Positions 54,522 to 64,000 of a stretch of DNA of 64,000 bases are shown one piece after another. How positions within the stretch are numbered: the first letter of the stretch is position 1; the number at the start of each line of letters is the position of its first letter. The translations under genes were made by a program, and so were the position numbers. This DNA is from Arthrobacter sp. V1I9. Lineage in GTDB: Bacteria; Actinomycetota; Actinomycetes; Actinomycetales; Micrococcaceae. The notes under the pieces are model-generated. The model worked only from the letters and a program-made list of their open reading frames with translations. It ran no database searches and was not told the DNA's origin. The stretch is from positions 1,736,001-1,800,000 of the forward strand of contig NZ_JAUSYU010000001.1 in assembly GCF_030817075.1 (NCBI RefSeq), read 5' to 3'.

Positions 54522-55931
54522 GTGGAAGATCTCTTTGGGCATGGACCGGGCAATGATGACGACGACGACGGTCCCGTTGCCGTGGACGGCGCTCCCTCCA
54601 GCGCCGGTGCCAAGCAGCGGAGCCCGCTGGCCGTGCGGATGCGGCCACGTACCCTGGACGAGGTGGTGGGCCAGCAGCACCTGCTGGGCCAGGGCTCGCC
54701 GTTGCGGCAGCTGGCGGCAGGCGCGGACGCAGCCGGACCCGCAGGCCCCACTTCATTGATCCTCTGGGGCCCTCCCGGCACGGGAAAGACCACCCTGGCC
54801 CACGTGATCGCCAGGGGTCCGGGCCGTAAGTTCGTGGAACTTTCGGCCATTACCGCCGGGGTCAAGGATGTGCGGCGGGTGATGGACGACGCCCTGACCG
54901 CCCGGGACCTCTACAAAACCACTACCGTTCTGTTCCTCGATGAGATCCACCGCTTCAACAAAGCCCAGCAGGACGCGCTGCTGCCCGGGGTCGAAAACAG
55001 GTGGGTGGTCCTGGTGGCGGCAACAACCGAGAACCCCTCGTTCTCCGTGGTGTCACCGCTTCTGTCCCGCTCCCTGCTGCTGACCCTCAAGCCCTTGACC
55101 GACGCTGACATCGAAGGGCTCCTTCAGCGGGCCGTTGTGGACAACCGTGGGCTTGGCGGCAAAGTTAAGCTCGACGACGAAGCCCTGGCACACCTCGTCA
55201 GGCTTTCCGGCGGCGACGCGCGGCGGGCCCTGACGGCCCTGGAGGCCGCGGCGGGAGTGGCGTTCGGGGATGCGGACGACGCCGGTGAAGGGGTGGTTCA
55301 GGTGGCGCTCAAGCACACCGAGCGTGCCCTGGACGTGGCCGCAGTCCGCTACGACCGGGCTGGTGACCAGCATTATGACGTGGCCAGCGCCTTCATCAAG
55401 TCCGTCCGCGGGTCCGATGTGGACGCCGCCCTTCATTATTTGGCGCGGATGCTCGAAGCAGGGGAGGACCCTCGCTTCGTCGCCCGCCGGATCGTGATCT
55501 CTGCGGCTGAGGATGTGGGCATGGCTGATCCCACCGCCCTGCAGACCGCCGTGGCGGCAGCCCAGGCAGTGCAGCTGATCGGGATGCCCGAGGGGCGGAT
55601 CGTCTTGGCGGAAGCCGTGGTGCACCTGGCAACGGCGCCCAAGTCCAACGCCGCATATATGGGCCTCAACAAGGCCGTCGCCGACGTTCGTGCCGGCCTG
55701 GGGAACGGCATCCCCGCCCACCTCAGGGACGCGCACTACCCTGGTTCCAAGCAGCTGGGACATGGCCTCGGCTACAAGTACGCCCACGACGCTCCGCACT
55801 CAGTGGCCGCGCAGCAGTACCCGCCGGATGACCTCGTGGGGAAGGACTATTACCAGCCAACGGGCAACGGCGCAGAGCGGGACATCGCGGTGCGGTTGGA
55901 GCGGCTGAGGAAGATCGTCAGGGGCAAGTAG
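54522..55931 (+). CDS. rarA: Replication-associated recombination protein A (RarA/MgsA)
   Basis: A 469-residue AAA+ ATPase acting at stalled replication forks. Walker A is in [14 protein letters not shown], Walker B in [21 protein letters not shown], the Arg finger region in [13 protein letters not shown], and the tetramerisation domain ends with YKYAHD and [10 protein letters not shown]. An acidic N-terminal extension of about 35 residues is present. GTG start. Confidence 0.95.
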   Translation: MEDLFGHGPGNDDDDDGPVAVDGAPSSAGAKQRSPLAVRMRPRTLDEVVGQQHLLGQGSPLRQLAAGADAAGPAGPTSLILWGPPGTGKTTLAHVIARGPGRKFVELSAITAGVKDVRRVMDDALTARDLYKTTTVLFLDEIHRFNKAQQDALLPGVENRWVVLVAATTENPSFSVVSPLLSRSLLLTLKPLTDADIEGLLQRAVVDNRGLGGKVKLDDEALAHLVRLSGGDARRALTALEAAAGVAFGDADDAGEGVVQVALKHTERALDVAAVRYDRAGDQHYDVASAFIKSVRGSDVDAALHYLARMLEAGEDPRFVARRIVISAAEDVGMADPTALQTAVAAAQAVQLIGMPEGRIVLAEAVVHLATAPKSNAAYMGLNKAVADVRAGLGNGIPAHLRDAHYPGSKQLGHGLGYKYAHDAPHSVAAQQYPPDDLVGKDYYQPTGNGAERDIAVRLERLRKIVRGK

Positions 55932-56099
55932 CCACCGTGCTAGGATTGATGTTTGTCTGGCAAGGTCCGGGCGCCCAATCACTGGAACTTTTCCGCTTGG
56001 TTGTGCCCTGAACCCAGTAGCAAAAGGCAGCGGTTGGCCCATGCTCTCCATGATGGAGGCCAGTAACACTGACACACCGCAGATATTGGAAGGACACAA

Positions 56100-56726
56100 G
56101 TGGCTAACAACACTCGTGCTCGCCGTCAGGCCCGCCTCTCGCGGTCCCTCGGCATTGCTCTGACCCCCAAGGCCGCCAAGTACATGGAGCGCCGCCCGTA
56201 CGGCCCCGGTGAGCATGGCCGTGCCCGCAAGAAGCAGGACTCTGACTACGCCGTACGTCTGCGCGAAAAGCAGCGCCTGCGCGCCCAGTACGGCATCCGC
56301 GAAGCACAGATGACCCGTGCCTTCGAAGAAGCACGCCGCACCAAGGGCCTGACCGGTGAAAACCTCATCGAACTGCTCGAAATGCGTCTTGACGCCCTGG
56401 TCCTGCGTGCCGGCTTTGCCCGCACCATCGCCCAGGCCCGCCAGCTGGTTGTGCACCGCCACATCATGGTTGACGGCATCCGCGTTGACCGCCCGTCGTT
56501 CCGCGTCGGCGAGGGCCAGCTGGTCCACGTCCACAGCCGCAGCGAAACCATGGTTCCGCTCCAGGTTGCAGCAGCCGGCGCCCACCGCGACGTCCTGCCG
56601 GCCGTTCCGGCCTACCTGGACGTCAAGCTGGAAGCCCTGCAGGCTCGCCTGGTCCGCCGCCCCAAGCGCTCCGAGGTCCCCGTGACCTGCGAAGAGCAGC
56701 TGGTCGTCGAATTCTACGCACGCTAA
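56100..56726 (+). CDS. rpsD: 30S ribosomal protein S4
   Basis: A 208-residue ribosomal protein. It begins MANNTRARRQARLSRSLGIAL, has the S4 RNA-binding domain (RLDALVLRAGFARTIAQARQLVVHRHIMVDGIRVDRPS) and lacks the N-terminal zinc cysteines, as in the zinc-free S4 form. It is encoded alone, away from the usual alpha operon, the common arrangement in Micrococcales. GTG start with GGAAGGAC upstream. TAGGAT at 55,940 may be the -10 of its promoter, giving a leader of roughly 150 bases that could bind S4. Confidence 0.96.
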   Translation: MANNTRARRQARLSRSLGIALTPKAAKYMERRPYGPGEHGRARKKQDSDYAVRLREKQRLRAQYGIREAQMTRAFEEARRTKGLTGENLIELLEMRLDALVLRAGFARTIAQARQLVVHRHIMVDGIRVDRPSFRVGEGQLVHVHSRSETMVPLQVAAAGAHRDVLPAVPAYLDVKLEALQARLVRRPKRSEVPVTCEEQLVVEFYAR

Positions 56727-56743
56727 ATTTCAGCAGCGTATCC

Positions 56744-56777
56744 AAAGAAGCCCGTGGCAAGCGCCGCGGGCTTCTTT
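56744..56777 (+). terminator. Rho-independent terminator after rpsD
   Basis: AAAGAAGCCCGTGGC (56744-56758) pairs with GCCGCGGGCTTCTTT (56763-56777) with one T-G pair around AAGC, ending in CTTCTTT. A strong terminator. Confidence 0.9.
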
Positions 56778-56871
56778 GTATGTAAGGTACTTGGGGGACA
56801 TCTGCGGAATGCGCTTTACGACGCATCCGCCGGGTGGAACGAACCACGGAATTTCGAGGAGATGAACGTCT

Positions 56872-57246
56872 ATGTCTGGTGGCGATATTGCCGGCCTGAT
56901 CGCTGCCGGAGTGTTTGCGCTCCTGGTGCTGTTGCTTGCGGTGCCCATCCTGAAGCTGGGCAAGGTCCTGGACGAGGTCCGCACGTCCATCCGGTCCATC
57001 AGCGACGGCGCCACACCGCTGATGGACGAGGTCACGGCCACCGTGTCCACCACCAACCAGCAGCTGAAGAAGGTGGACGGCATTTCTTCGAACGTCTCCG
57101 ACGCTTCAGCTAACCTGTCCGCACTGTCCTCGCTGGTTGCCGCCACCGTTGGCTCGCCGCTCATCAAAGTGGCAGCGTTCAGCTACGGCGTCCGCACCGC
57201 GCTGGCCAACCGCAAAAAACCCGCCGCCGGCCGCCGCAGCCGCTGA
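56872..57246 (+). CDS. DUF948 domain membrane protein
   Basis: A 124-residue protein with one N-terminal helix (IAGLIAAGVFALLVLLLAVPIL) and a helical, coiled-coil-like region outside (LGKVLDEVRTSIRSISDGATPLMDEVTATVSTTNQQLKKVD). It belongs to the DUF948 family often placed before alaS in actinobacteria. The function is unknown. It is 17 bases from the next small gene. Confidence 0.87.
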   Translation: MSGGDIAGLIAAGVFALLVLLLAVPILKLGKVLDEVRTSIRSISDGATPLMDEVTATVSTTNQQLKKVDGISSNVSDASANLSALSSLVAATVGSPLIKVAAFSYGVRTALANRKKPAAGRRSR

Positions 57247-57263
57247 ACCCCGGAGAACTTAGA

Positions 57264-57506
57264 ATGAAACGACTTGTCTGGATGGGAATCGGCGTGGCGA
57301 TCGGAGTCATCGCGTTCCGCAAAGTCACTGAGGCGCAGGCCAGCATGCAGTCCACACTTGGTCCGCAGGGCCTGAACCGGGCCGTGGGCCGGCTCGCCGA
57401 CGGGGTCTACGACTTCGCCGACGCCATCCGCGACGGCATGCGTGAACGGGAAACGGATCTTCGAGCCGCCCTTGGGGTGGAATCCGGAGAACTGGTCCGC
57501 CGCTGA
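57264..57506 (+). CDS. Small membrane-anchored hypothetical protein, 80 aa
   Basis: A short protein with one N-terminal hydrophobic segment (LVWMGIGVAIGVIAF) and a soluble helix (NRAVGRLADGVYDFADAIRDGMRERETDLRAAL). The same small gene sits between the DUF948 gene and alaS in related actinobacteria. The function is unknown. The spacing suggests one operon with DUF948. Confidence 0.78.
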   Translation: MKRLVWMGIGVAIGVIAFRKVTEAQASMQSTLGPQGLNRAVGRLADGVYDFADAIRDGMRERETDLRAALGVESGELVRR

Positions 57507-57635
57507 CCCGGCAACCGGCCGGGCCGCAGCCAGGCCGGCCTTATTGAACAACCGGCAGCAACCGTGCCCACGGAACTGCCAAGCGAACGAACTTCCACGC
57601 ACGTGCGTGGACCAAGAAGGGTAAGTAAACAGCTC

Positions 57636-60314
57636 ATGAAGTCGCAGGAGATCACTAAGCGCTGGGTTGACTTTTTTGTCAGCAAGGGCCACACCGCGGT
57701 TCCCTCCGCATCGCTGGTCTCCAGCGACCCCTCGCTGCTGTTTACGGTCGCCGGCATGGTTCCGTTCATTCCCTACCTCACGGCCCGCGAAGAACCTCCC
57801 TACTCCCGCGCCACCAGCGTGCAGAAATGCATCCGTACCGGCGACATCGAGGAAGTGGGCAAGACCGCCCGGCACGGCACCTTCTTCCAGATGTGCGGCA
57901 ACTTCTCCTTCGGCGACTACTTCAAGGAAGACGCCATCAAGTTCGCCTGGGAACTGCTGACCAAAAACGTGGACGACGGCGGCTACGGCCTTGCGCCTGA
58001 ACTGCTGTGGGTGACGGTTTACGAAGAGGACGACGAAGCCAAGGAACTCTGGCTGAAGAACACCGGTGTTCCGGCCGAGCGTATCCAGAAAATGGGGAAA
58101 TCGGACAACTACTGGCACACCGGCCAGCCCGGACCCGCCGGTCCCTGCTCCGAGATCTACTACGACCGCGGCCCCGCCTACGGCATTGAGGGCGGCCCGT
58201 TGGCTGACGAGAACCGGTACATCGAGATCTGGAACCTCGTGTTTATGCAGTACCAGATCGAGAACGTCCGTTCAAAGGAAGACTTTGATGTTGTGGGCGA
58301 ACTGCCCAAGCGCAACATCGATACCGGCCTTGGCATGGAACGCCTGGCCATGATCCTGCAGGGCGTCGAGAACATGTACGAGACCGACCAGGTCCGTCCG
58401 GTGATCGACAAGGCCGCGGAGCTCTCGGGCAAGGACTACACGTCAGCGGAAACGCCTGACGATCCGCACCACACGGACGACGTCCGTATGCGCGTGGTGG
58501 GCGACCACATCCGCTCGGCGCTGATGCTGATTTCCGACGGCGTGACCCCCTCCAACGAGGGCCGCGGCTACGTCCTGCGCCGGCTCATCCGGCGTGCCGT
58601 ACGATCCATGCGCCTCCTGGGCGTGGAACAGGCCTGCCTGCCGGAACTGCTGCCCGCCTCACGGGATGCCATGAAGGGCGTCTACCCGGTGGTGGACACC
58701 GACTTTGCCCGCATCAGCCGCATCGCCTATGCAGAGGAGAAGGCGTTCCTGCGCACCATCGCCTCCGGCACCGCCCGGCTTGAGGACGCCGTCAAGGAGT
58801 CCAAGGCCGCCAACAAACCACTTTCCGGCGCTGACGCATTCGCCCTGCACGACACCTACGGGTTCCCCATCGACCTCACGCTGGAAATGGCGGAGGAGGC
58901 CGGGCTCCAGGTGGATGAGGCAGCATTCCGCAGCTTGATGCAGGAGCAGCGCACGCGTGCCCAGGCCGATGCGAAAGGCAAAAAGGGCGGCCATGCCGAT
59001 CTCAGCGCCTTCCAGGAGATCCTCGCCCAGGGCGAGACGGTCTTCACCGGTTATACCGAGCTCGACGGCGAGTCCCGCGTCCGGGGCATCCTCACGGGAG
59101 GACGGCCGGTACAGCAGGCGTCCACAGGCGACGAGATCGAGCTCGTGCTCTCGGAGACCCCGTTCTACGCAGAGGCAGGCGGACAGGCCGCCGACACTGG
59201 CCTGATCACCGGCGACGGGTTCGTCGTCGAGGTCCTCGATGTCCAGCGTCCGCTGAAGGGCCTGAGCGTCCACAAGGCGATTGTCCGTGAAGGCGAAATC
59301 GGCTCGGACTCGCTGGTTCGTGCCGCCGTCGACCGCGAACGCCGCCACGCCGCCGAACAGGCCCACACCGGCACGCACATTGTGCACGCCGCGCTGCACC
59401 AGATCCTCGGGCCGGAAGCTACCCAGCGCGGGTCCTACAATAAGGCCGGCTACCTGCGCTTCGACTTCGCCTGGGGCGAGGGCCTGAGCACTGCCACCCG
59501 CTCGGAAATCGAAGAGGTCTCCAACCTCGCCATCCGGAACAACTACTCCGTGGAGACCAAGGTGATGGGACTGGCCGAGGCCAAGGCCCTGGGAGCCATG
59601 GCCCTCTTCGGCGAAAACTACGGGAGCGAAGTGCGCGTCGTGGAGATCGACGGCGCGTGGTCCCGTGAGCTGTGCGGTGGAACGCACGTTGCAAACACCT
59701 CGCTGATCGGCAGCCTCTCGCTCCTGGGTGAACAGTCGGTCGGTTCAGGAAACCGCCGCGTCGAGGCGTTTGTAGGCATGGAGGCATTCCGCCACCTCGC
59801 TGCTGAGCGTGCCCTGGTGACCGAACTGACCGACCTGCTCAAGGTCCCGTCCGGCCAGCTGGCCGACAGGATCGCCGCCACCCTTGCGAAGCTCAAGGCT
59901 ACGGAGAAGGAGCTCGACAGGCTCCGCAAGGAACAGCTCGCTGCTTCCGCCGCCCAGCTCGTCAACAGCGCCAGGGACGCCTCCGGGGTCAGTGTTATTG
60001 CCCACGACGCCGGGCAGGTCAGCGGCGCGGACGACCTCCGCGGCCTGGCGCTGGACCTGCGGAACCGTTTGGGCTCCACCGCCGCTACGGTGGCTGTTGC
60101 CGGCGTCGCGAACGACCGTCCCATGATCCTGGTGGCAACGAATGAAGCCGCACGGGAATCCGGCGTCAAGGCAGGTGCCCTGGTACGGCTGGCCGCCGGG
60201 ATCCTCGGCGGCGGCGGTGGCGGCAAGGACGACGTTGCCCAGGGCGGCGGAACGGACGCCGGCAAGGTGGCCCCCGCCCTGGCAGCCGTCGTGGACGCCA
60301 TTTCAGGCCGATAA
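57636..60314 (+). CDS. alaS: Alanyl-tRNA synthetase
   Basis: An 892-residue class II synthetase. It begins MKSQEITKRWVDFFVSKGHT, contains the catalytic blocks GMVPFIPYL and KTARHGTFFQMCGNFSFGDYFK, the editing domain with HTGTHIVHAALHQILG and CGGTH, and the C-Ala region. The ATG at 57,636 gives the family start. A GTG 24 codons upstream would add a poor extension. It charges tRNA-Ala and is followed by ruvX after seven bases. Confidence 0.96.
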   Translation: MKSQEITKRWVDFFVSKGHTAVPSASLVSSDPSLLFTVAGMVPFIPYLTAREEPPYSRATSVQKCIRTGDIEEVGKTARHGTFFQMCGNFSFGDYFKEDAIKFAWELLTKNVDDGGYGLAPELLWVTVYEEDDEAKELWLKNTGVPAERIQKMGKSDNYWHTGQPGPAGPCSEIYYDRGPAYGIEGGPLADENRYIEIWNLVFMQYQIENVRSKEDFDVVGELPKRNIDTGLGMERLAMILQGVENMYETDQVRPVIDKAAELSGKDYTSAETPDDPHHTDDVRMRVVGDHIRSALMLISDGVTPSNEGRGYVLRRLIRRAVRSMRLLGVEQACLPELLPASRDAMKGVYPVVDTDFARISRIAYAEEKAFLRTIASGTARLEDAVKESKAANKPLSGADAFALHDTYGFPIDLTLEMAEEAGLQVDEAAFRSLMQEQRTRAQADAKGKKGGHADLSAFQEILAQGETVFTGYTELDGESRVRGILTGGRPVQQASTGDEIELVLSETPFYAEAGGQAADTGLITGDGFVVEVLDVQRPLKGLSVHKAIVREGEIGSDSLVRAAVDRERRHAAEQAHTGTHIVHAALHQILGPEATQRGSYNKAGYLRFDFAWGEGLSTATRSEIEEVSNLAIRNNYSVETKVMGLAEAKALGAMALFGENYGSEVRVVEIDGAWSRELCGGTHVANTSLIGSLSLLGEQSVGSGNRRVEAFVGMEAFRHLAAERALVTELTDLLKVPSGQLADRIAATLAKLKATEKELDRLRKEQLAASAAQLVNSARDASGVSVIAHDAGQVSGADDLRGLALDLRNRLGSTAATVAVAGVANDRPMILVATNEAARESGVKAGALVRLAAGILGGGGGGKDDVAQGGGTDAGKVAPALAAVVDAISGR

Positions 60315-60321
60315 ACCTCCT

Positions 60322-60918
60322 ATGACCAATCCTTCTGCAGCTGGCGCCAGCCCCCAGGGCATCAAACTGGGGGTCGACGTCGGCACCGTCCGGGTAGGCG
60401 TGGCCATCTGCGACCGCGACTCGATCCTGGCCACGCCTTACAAGACGCTGGACCGGAATGCCAAGAAGAACTCCGACGTCCGGGTCATTGCCAACCTGGT
60501 CGAGGAACTTGGCGCGGTCCAGGTCATCGTGGGCTTGCCCCGGACCATGAAGGGTGAAGAGCACGCCTCCGCGAAAATGGCCACCGAGTACGCAGAACTG
60601 CTGGCTGCAGAGCTGTCGGCACGGGCTTTGGCCGTGCCGGTGAACCTGGTGGACGAGCGCCTCAGCAGTGTTACAGCCCACCGCAACCTGCACGAAGCTG
60701 GCATGAGCAGCCGGAATCACCGTAAAGTAGTTGATCAGGTCGCGGCGGCAGGTATCCTCCAGCACGCCCTCGACATGCAAAAAGCCAGGGGAGCGGATGT
60801 CGGCCGACGCGTGACCGCGCCCTCCCCTTCCGTTGACCCGGGGGTCAGCAAAGTGGATGAGAGTGTCCACGTCACCCCGGTCACGGACCAATCTTCAAAT
60901 GATGGAAGGCAACAGTGA
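60322..60918 (+). CDS. ruvX: RuvX/YqgF family putative Holliday junction resolvase
   Basis: A 198-residue RNase H-fold protein. Catalytic acids are in KLGVDVGTVRVGVAICD, LVDERLSSVTA and KVVDQVAAAGILQHAL. Family members are implicated in 16S rRNA 5' maturation or resolution of DNA junctions. A disordered C-terminal extension of about 45 residues is unusual. The mltG GTG overlaps its stop. Confidence 0.92.
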   Translation: MTNPSAAGASPQGIKLGVDVGTVRVGVAICDRDSILATPYKTLDRNAKKNSDVRVIANLVEELGAVQVIVGLPRTMKGEEHASAKMATEYAELLAAELSARALAVPVNLVDERLSSVTAHRNLHEAGMSSRNHRKVVDQVAAAGILQHALDMQKARGADVGRRVTAPSPSVDPGVSKVDESVHVTPVTDQSSNDGRQQ

Positions 60919-62609
60919 GTCCTGCCAATATTGATGACGCTTCCGGCCCCTTGGACGCCGGGGCAGCGAGGCCGCTGACCCGCAAGGAACTCCGGGCGCG
61001 CCAAAAGACCTCTGACACCGGACTCCAGGGCGCCGTGCCTGAGCAGGCTTACGAAACGGGGCACGACGTTCCGCCGCCGCCCTCCGGGCCGCCGGCCGTC
61101 GTCGCGCCTCTTCCAGAGGTCCCCGGGGAGCAGGCTGTTCCGGCCGCTCCACAGGCACCGCCGTCCATCCAGCACCTTCATCATGAGGAGCCGCAGCTCC
61201 CGGGGCAGCGACTGGAAAACGACCAATATGACGACGACGACGGGCAGCACGTTGGCGTGCACCACGGGGACGAGCAGCGTCCCGGGGTTCAGCATGACGG
61301 CGTCCATCACAACGACGCCCACGTTTCCTACCCCGAGCCTGCCCTCGCCGGGCACCGCCATGCAGCGGATGGGCACTACGACGACGATGCCCACTATGCC
61401 GAGGGGCACCACTACGAGGAGGGCGTGCACCACGACGACGCCCTCCACCACGAGGGACACTATGACCAGGGGCATTACGGCGATGCGCACCACGACGCCG
61501 GGGGCAACGAGTTCCTGCCCGGCGCGGCAGCGCCTGTAGTGGCCAAGCCGTCCAGGAAGGTCCGCCGGCGCCGCAGGTTGTTGGCGCTGTTCCTCACGCT
61601 TGCCGTTTTCGTCACGGCTGTCGCTGTCGGGGCCCAGTTCCTGAAGCCGCTGCTAGGCAACGACAAGCCCAGCGACTTCCCGGGGCCCGGCTCAGGCGAA
61701 GTCACGGTCACTGTCGAGAACGGGGAAGGAACCCGTTCCGTCGCCAGCAAGCTGGAGGGAGAGCGTGTCGTCGCGAATTCCGACACCTTCCTCCAGGCTT
61801 TCACCGCCTCCGGCGGGGTACTGGCCCCGGGCGACTACACCTTCAAGACCGAGATGAAGAACACCGACGCCGTCAACGTCCTGCTCGGCAAGGACCAGGC
61901 CAAGGTGATCTACTTTGCCCTCAGCGCGGGCCTGCGTATCGATGAGTCCCTGCAGGCGATTTCCGAAGGCTCCGGCATCTCCATCCAGGATCTGCAGGCC
62001 CTGAGCAACCAGCCGGCCCAGTTCGGCCTTCCCAAAACTGCCAAGAACCTTGAAGGGTACCTGGCCCCGGGTGAGCACCGTTACCCACTCGGCACGTCGG
62101 CGAAGGACATCCTCCAATCGCTGGTCAAGACCACCGTGGACGAGCTTGAGTCCCAGGGCATCACAGATCCGGCCAAGCAGTACAGGGCCGTCATCGTGGC
62201 CAGCATCGTGCAGGCCGAGGGCGGCCAGGCTGAGTACGGTGACGTGGCCGGTGCAATTTACAACCGGCTCAAACCCAATGACCAGACCAACGGGTTCCTG
62301 CAGGTGGACTCTGCTGTCACCTACGGCCTGGGCACCAAGAGCTACAACTTCACGGACGAACAGCGCCAGGACAAGTCCAACCCGTACAATACCTACGCGA
62401 ATCCGGGCCTGCCCCCTGGCCCCATCGGTTCTCCGGGAAAGGCAGCCATCGACGCTGCTGCCAAGCCCAAGTCCAACGACTTCCTGTACTGGGTAACCAT
62501 CAACCTGGACACCAAGGAAACGAAGTTCTCCCGGACGCTGGCTGAACACAACACCTACGTGGACCAGTACAACGCCTGGTGCACGGCGAACGTTGGCCGC
62601 TGCGCATGA
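60915..62609 (+). CDS. mltG: Endolytic transglycosylase MltG with histidine-rich cytoplasmic domain
   Basis: A 564-residue membrane enzyme that cuts nascent glycan strands and so sets their length. Residues 1-210 are predicted cytoplasmic. Within them, 87-193 contains 24 histidines together with many Asp and Tyr (for example VHHDDALHHEGHYDQGHY). A basic stretch and one membrane helix (221-241) follow, then the YceG domain outside. The catalytic Glu is in ASIVQAEGGQAEYGDVAGAIYNRL, and NTYANPGLPPGPIGSPGKAAIDAA is the conserved end block. GTG start. The aroE ATG overlaps its stop. Confidence 0.93.
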   Translation: MSPANIDDASGPLDAGAARPLTRKELRARQKTSDTGLQGAVPEQAYETGHDVPPPPSGPPAVVAPLPEVPGEQAVPAAPQAPPSIQHLHHEEPQLPGQRLENDQYDDDDGQHVGVHHGDEQRPGVQHDGVHHNDAHVSYPEPALAGHRHAADGHYDDDAHYAEGHHYEEGVHHDDALHHEGHYDQGHYGDAHHDAGGNEFLPGAAAPVVAKPSRKVRRRRRLLALFLTLAVFVTAVAVGAQFLKPLLGNDKPSDFPGPGSGEVTVTVENGEGTRSVASKLEGERVVANSDTFLQAFTASGGVLAPGDYTFKTEMKNTDAVNVLLGKDQAKVIYFALSAGLRIDESLQAISEGSGISIQDLQALSNQPAQFGLPKTAKNLEGYLAPGEHRYPLGTSAKDILQSLVKTTVDELESQGITDPAKQYRAVIVASIVQAEGGQAEYGDVAGAIYNRLKPNDQTNGFLQVDSAVTYGLGTKSYNFTDEQRQDKSNPYNTYANPGLPPGPIGSPGKAAIDAAAKPKSNDFLYWVTINLDTKETKFSRTLAEHNTYVDQYNAWCTANVGRCA

Positions 62610-63466
62610 GCCTGCGGGCAGCCGTCCTGGGCCACCCCATCAGCCACTCAAAGTCTCCGGCACTGCATCACGCGGCGTACAGCCAGCTGGGCATCGGCAT
62701 CAGCTATACGGCCATCGATGTCACTGAACAGATGCTGCCCTCGTTGATGCGGCAGCTCCGCGACCAGCCAGGCTGGCGCGGCCTGTCCGTCACCATGCCC
62801 TTGAAGTCCGCCATGGTCAGTGAGGTGGACGAAGTGCGCGGTGTCGCGCGGACCTTGGGCGTGGTGAATACCGTAGCTTTCGAGAAGCACGGGAGCGGTT
62901 CCCGGGCCATCGGGTTCAATACGGACGTCACAGGAATCGTTAACGCCGTTCGCCATGCAGGCGGGGGGACGCCCGTTGAGCCCGTTATCTTGGGCGGGGG
63001 CGGGACGGCGGCCGCTGCTGTTGCAGCCCTGACGGAACTGGGAGCCGGCTCGGCGCTGCTCTTCGTCCGTGATCCCTTCCGCACCCCCGAAGTCCGCGCC
63101 GCCGCAGAAAGCCTTGGCCTCTCCCTGGAGATCCGCCCCCTCACGGAGGCGGCGGAACCAACGGCCGCTGCCGACGTCGTTATTTCCACCCTGCCGCCGC
63201 GCGCGGCAGACGGGCTGGCGGCAGAAATTGCGGCACTGAAGACTTCCACGTCCGGCGTTCTGCTGGATGTGGCCTACGATCCCTGGCCCAGCCTCATTGC
63301 GTCAGTGTGGGAGGCCGGCGGCGGCGCCGTGGTGCCCGGCCTCGAAATGCTGCTGTACCAGGCCGTGGAACAGGTGCGCCTGTTCAGCCACCTCGAAGAA
63401 GAAGTTAACGCATCTGTCATAGATGTGATGTGTGACGCAGTCGGCCTTCCCCGACGGGCGTTGTGA
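62606..63466 (+). CDS. aroE: Shikimate dehydrogenase
   Basis: A 286-residue enzyme reducing dehydroshikimate to shikimate with NADPH. The substrate site is seen in [18 protein letters not shown], the catalytic Lys in [10 protein letters not shown] and Asp in GFNTDVTG. The nucleotide loop is [15 protein letters not shown], and the QAVEQVRLF block closes it. It overlaps the mltG stop (ATGA) and precedes aroC, so it belongs to the shikimate part of this operon. Confidence 0.94.
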   Translation: MSLRAAVLGHPISHSKSPALHHAAYSQLGIGISYTAIDVTEQMLPSLMRQLRDQPGWRGLSVTMPLKSAMVSEVDEVRGVARTLGVVNTVAFEKHGSGSRAIGFNTDVTGIVNAVRHAGGGTPVEPVILGGGGTAAAAVAALTELGAGSALLFVRDPFRTPEVRAAAESLGLSLEIRPLTEAAEPTAAADVVISTLPPRAADGLAAEIAALKTSTSGVLLDVAYDPWPSLIASVWEAGGGAVVPGLEMLLYQAVEQVRLFSHLEEEVNASVIDVMCDAVGLPRRAL

Positions 63467-63492
63467 CCGCCATACGTGGCAGGATGGAAAAT

Positions 63493-64000
63493 ATGTTGCG
63501 TTGGTTGACTGCCGGTGAATCCCATGGCCCGGCCCTGATGGGAATTATTGAGGGCGTCCCCGCCGGTGTGGAGATCACCAGCGGGCACATCGCTGATTCA
63601 CTGGCCCGCCGCCGCCTGGGCTATGGCCGCGGCGCACGCATGAAGTTCGAACAGGACGTTGTGACCATCCTCGGCGGCGTCCGGCACGGCCTCACGCAGG
63701 GCGGCCCCGTGGCCATCCAGGTGGGCAATACGGAATGGCCCAAGTGGGAGCAGATCATGTCGGCCGATCCGGTTTCTGCCGAACTGCTCGCCGACCAGGC
63801 CCGCAATGCACCGCTGACCCGCCCCCGCCCCGGGCACGCCGACTTCACCGGGATGCAGAAGTACGGCTTCGACGAGGCCCGGCCCGTCCTGGAACGCGCC
63901 AGCGCCCGTGAGACTGCCACCCGCGTGGCCATGGGCACCGTCGCCGCGCAGTTCCTGAAGCACCTCGGCATCGAACTTGTCAGCCACACCGTCTCCATTG
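63493..64000 (+). CDS. aroC: Chorismate synthase, 5' part (cut by window end)
   Basis: The first 169 codons of chorismate synthase, the last step of the shikimate pathway, run to the window edge with no stop. The protein begins [17 protein letters not shown] and shows the FMN-site blocks ESHGPA and [12 protein letters not shown], then [17 protein letters not shown] and [26 protein letters not shown] precedes the ATG. The rest of the gene lies beyond base 64,000. Confidence 0.95.
   Translation, partial: MLRWLTAGESHGPALMGIIEGVPAGVEITSGHIADSLARRRLGYGRGARMKFEQDVVTILGGVRHGLTQGGPVAIQVGNTEWPKWEQIMSADPVSAELLADQARNAPLTRPRPGHADFTGMQKYGFDEARPVLERASARETATRVAMGTVAAQFLKHLGIELVSHTVSI

Noticed and set aside
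4860-64000. CRISPR-like repeats
   Set aside because: The repeats noticed, in the LysM linker, the DUF349 N-terminus and the MltG histidine region, are coding repeats of irregular length without spacers.

Overview
The window reads as one chromosomal segment of a high-GC Gram-positive bacterium of the Micrococcales, most like Arthrobacter or Pseudarthrobacter. Evidence for this is the GC-rich third codon positions, the frequent GTG and TTG starts, a mycoredoxin, a c-di-AMP riboswitch in front of a LysM/NlpC-P60 wall hydrolase, the MurT/GatD lipid II amidation pair, an actinobacterial Vms1-type release factor, and the actinobacterial gene orders thrS-HIT-pgsA, yebC-ruvCAB-yajC-secDF-rsh and alaS-ruvX-mltG-aroE-aroC. 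The species call is inference; no rRNA gene is present, and no tRNA gene was recognised.

Layout. 1-14,500 is a mosaic of short housekeeping and accessory genes: RNase Z, an APC permease coupled to SelO, the riboswitch-controlled wall hydrolase, a Tat-exported dienelactone hydrolase, a DksA-like zinc protein, an SDR, a phosphodiesterase, a Nudix protein, a frameshifted thioesterase, a lipoate-ligase relative and mycoredoxin. 14,560-20,894 is a host SRAP (HMCES/YedK) gene split by a 5.6 kb Tn554-like element. 20,934-26,062 holds a VOC protein, chorismate mutase and an SOS-boxed DUF6504-dnaE2 operon. 26,179-30,478 is thrS, a HIT protein, pgsA and pdxS. 30,552-34,759 on the minus strand is an M3 peptidase plus gatD-murT. 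34,851-44,842 is pdxT, yebC, ruvCAB, yajC-secD-secF and the (p)ppGpp synthetase/hydrolase. 44,723-50,910 contains four minus-strand genes (AbiEi-like protein, DUF349 protein, cyclophilin, APC permease) around plus-strand hisS. 51,021-64,000 is aspS, a GNAT, the release-factor-like gene, then a plus-strand run rarA, rpsD, DUF948, alaS, ruvX, mltG, aroE and the start of aroC.

Main discovery. The element at about 14,881-20,453 encodes two tyrosine recombinases and a small DUF6262/TnpC-like coiled-coil protein in the tnpA-tnpB-tnpC order of Tn554. It sits inside the codons of the conserved C-x-x-P-A-x-G-[YF]-x-E-W motif of the host SRAP gene. It also carries its own complete SRAP gene, with all the known catalytic residues but with exactly the target motif rewritten (RRGLLAGDGYFEW instead of RRCAVPADGYYEW). 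The element therefore appears to disrupt a conserved DNA-protein crosslink repair gene and supply a replacement that its own recombinases should not recognise. Behind that gene lie three tiny membrane-protein genes of 33, 73 and 42 codons, two of them too short for routine ORF calling.

DNA repair and recombination are strongly represented overall: SRAP, LexA-boxed dnaE2, ruvCAB, rarA, a possible AlkD-like protein and the translation-rescue factor. The rest is central metabolism and translation.
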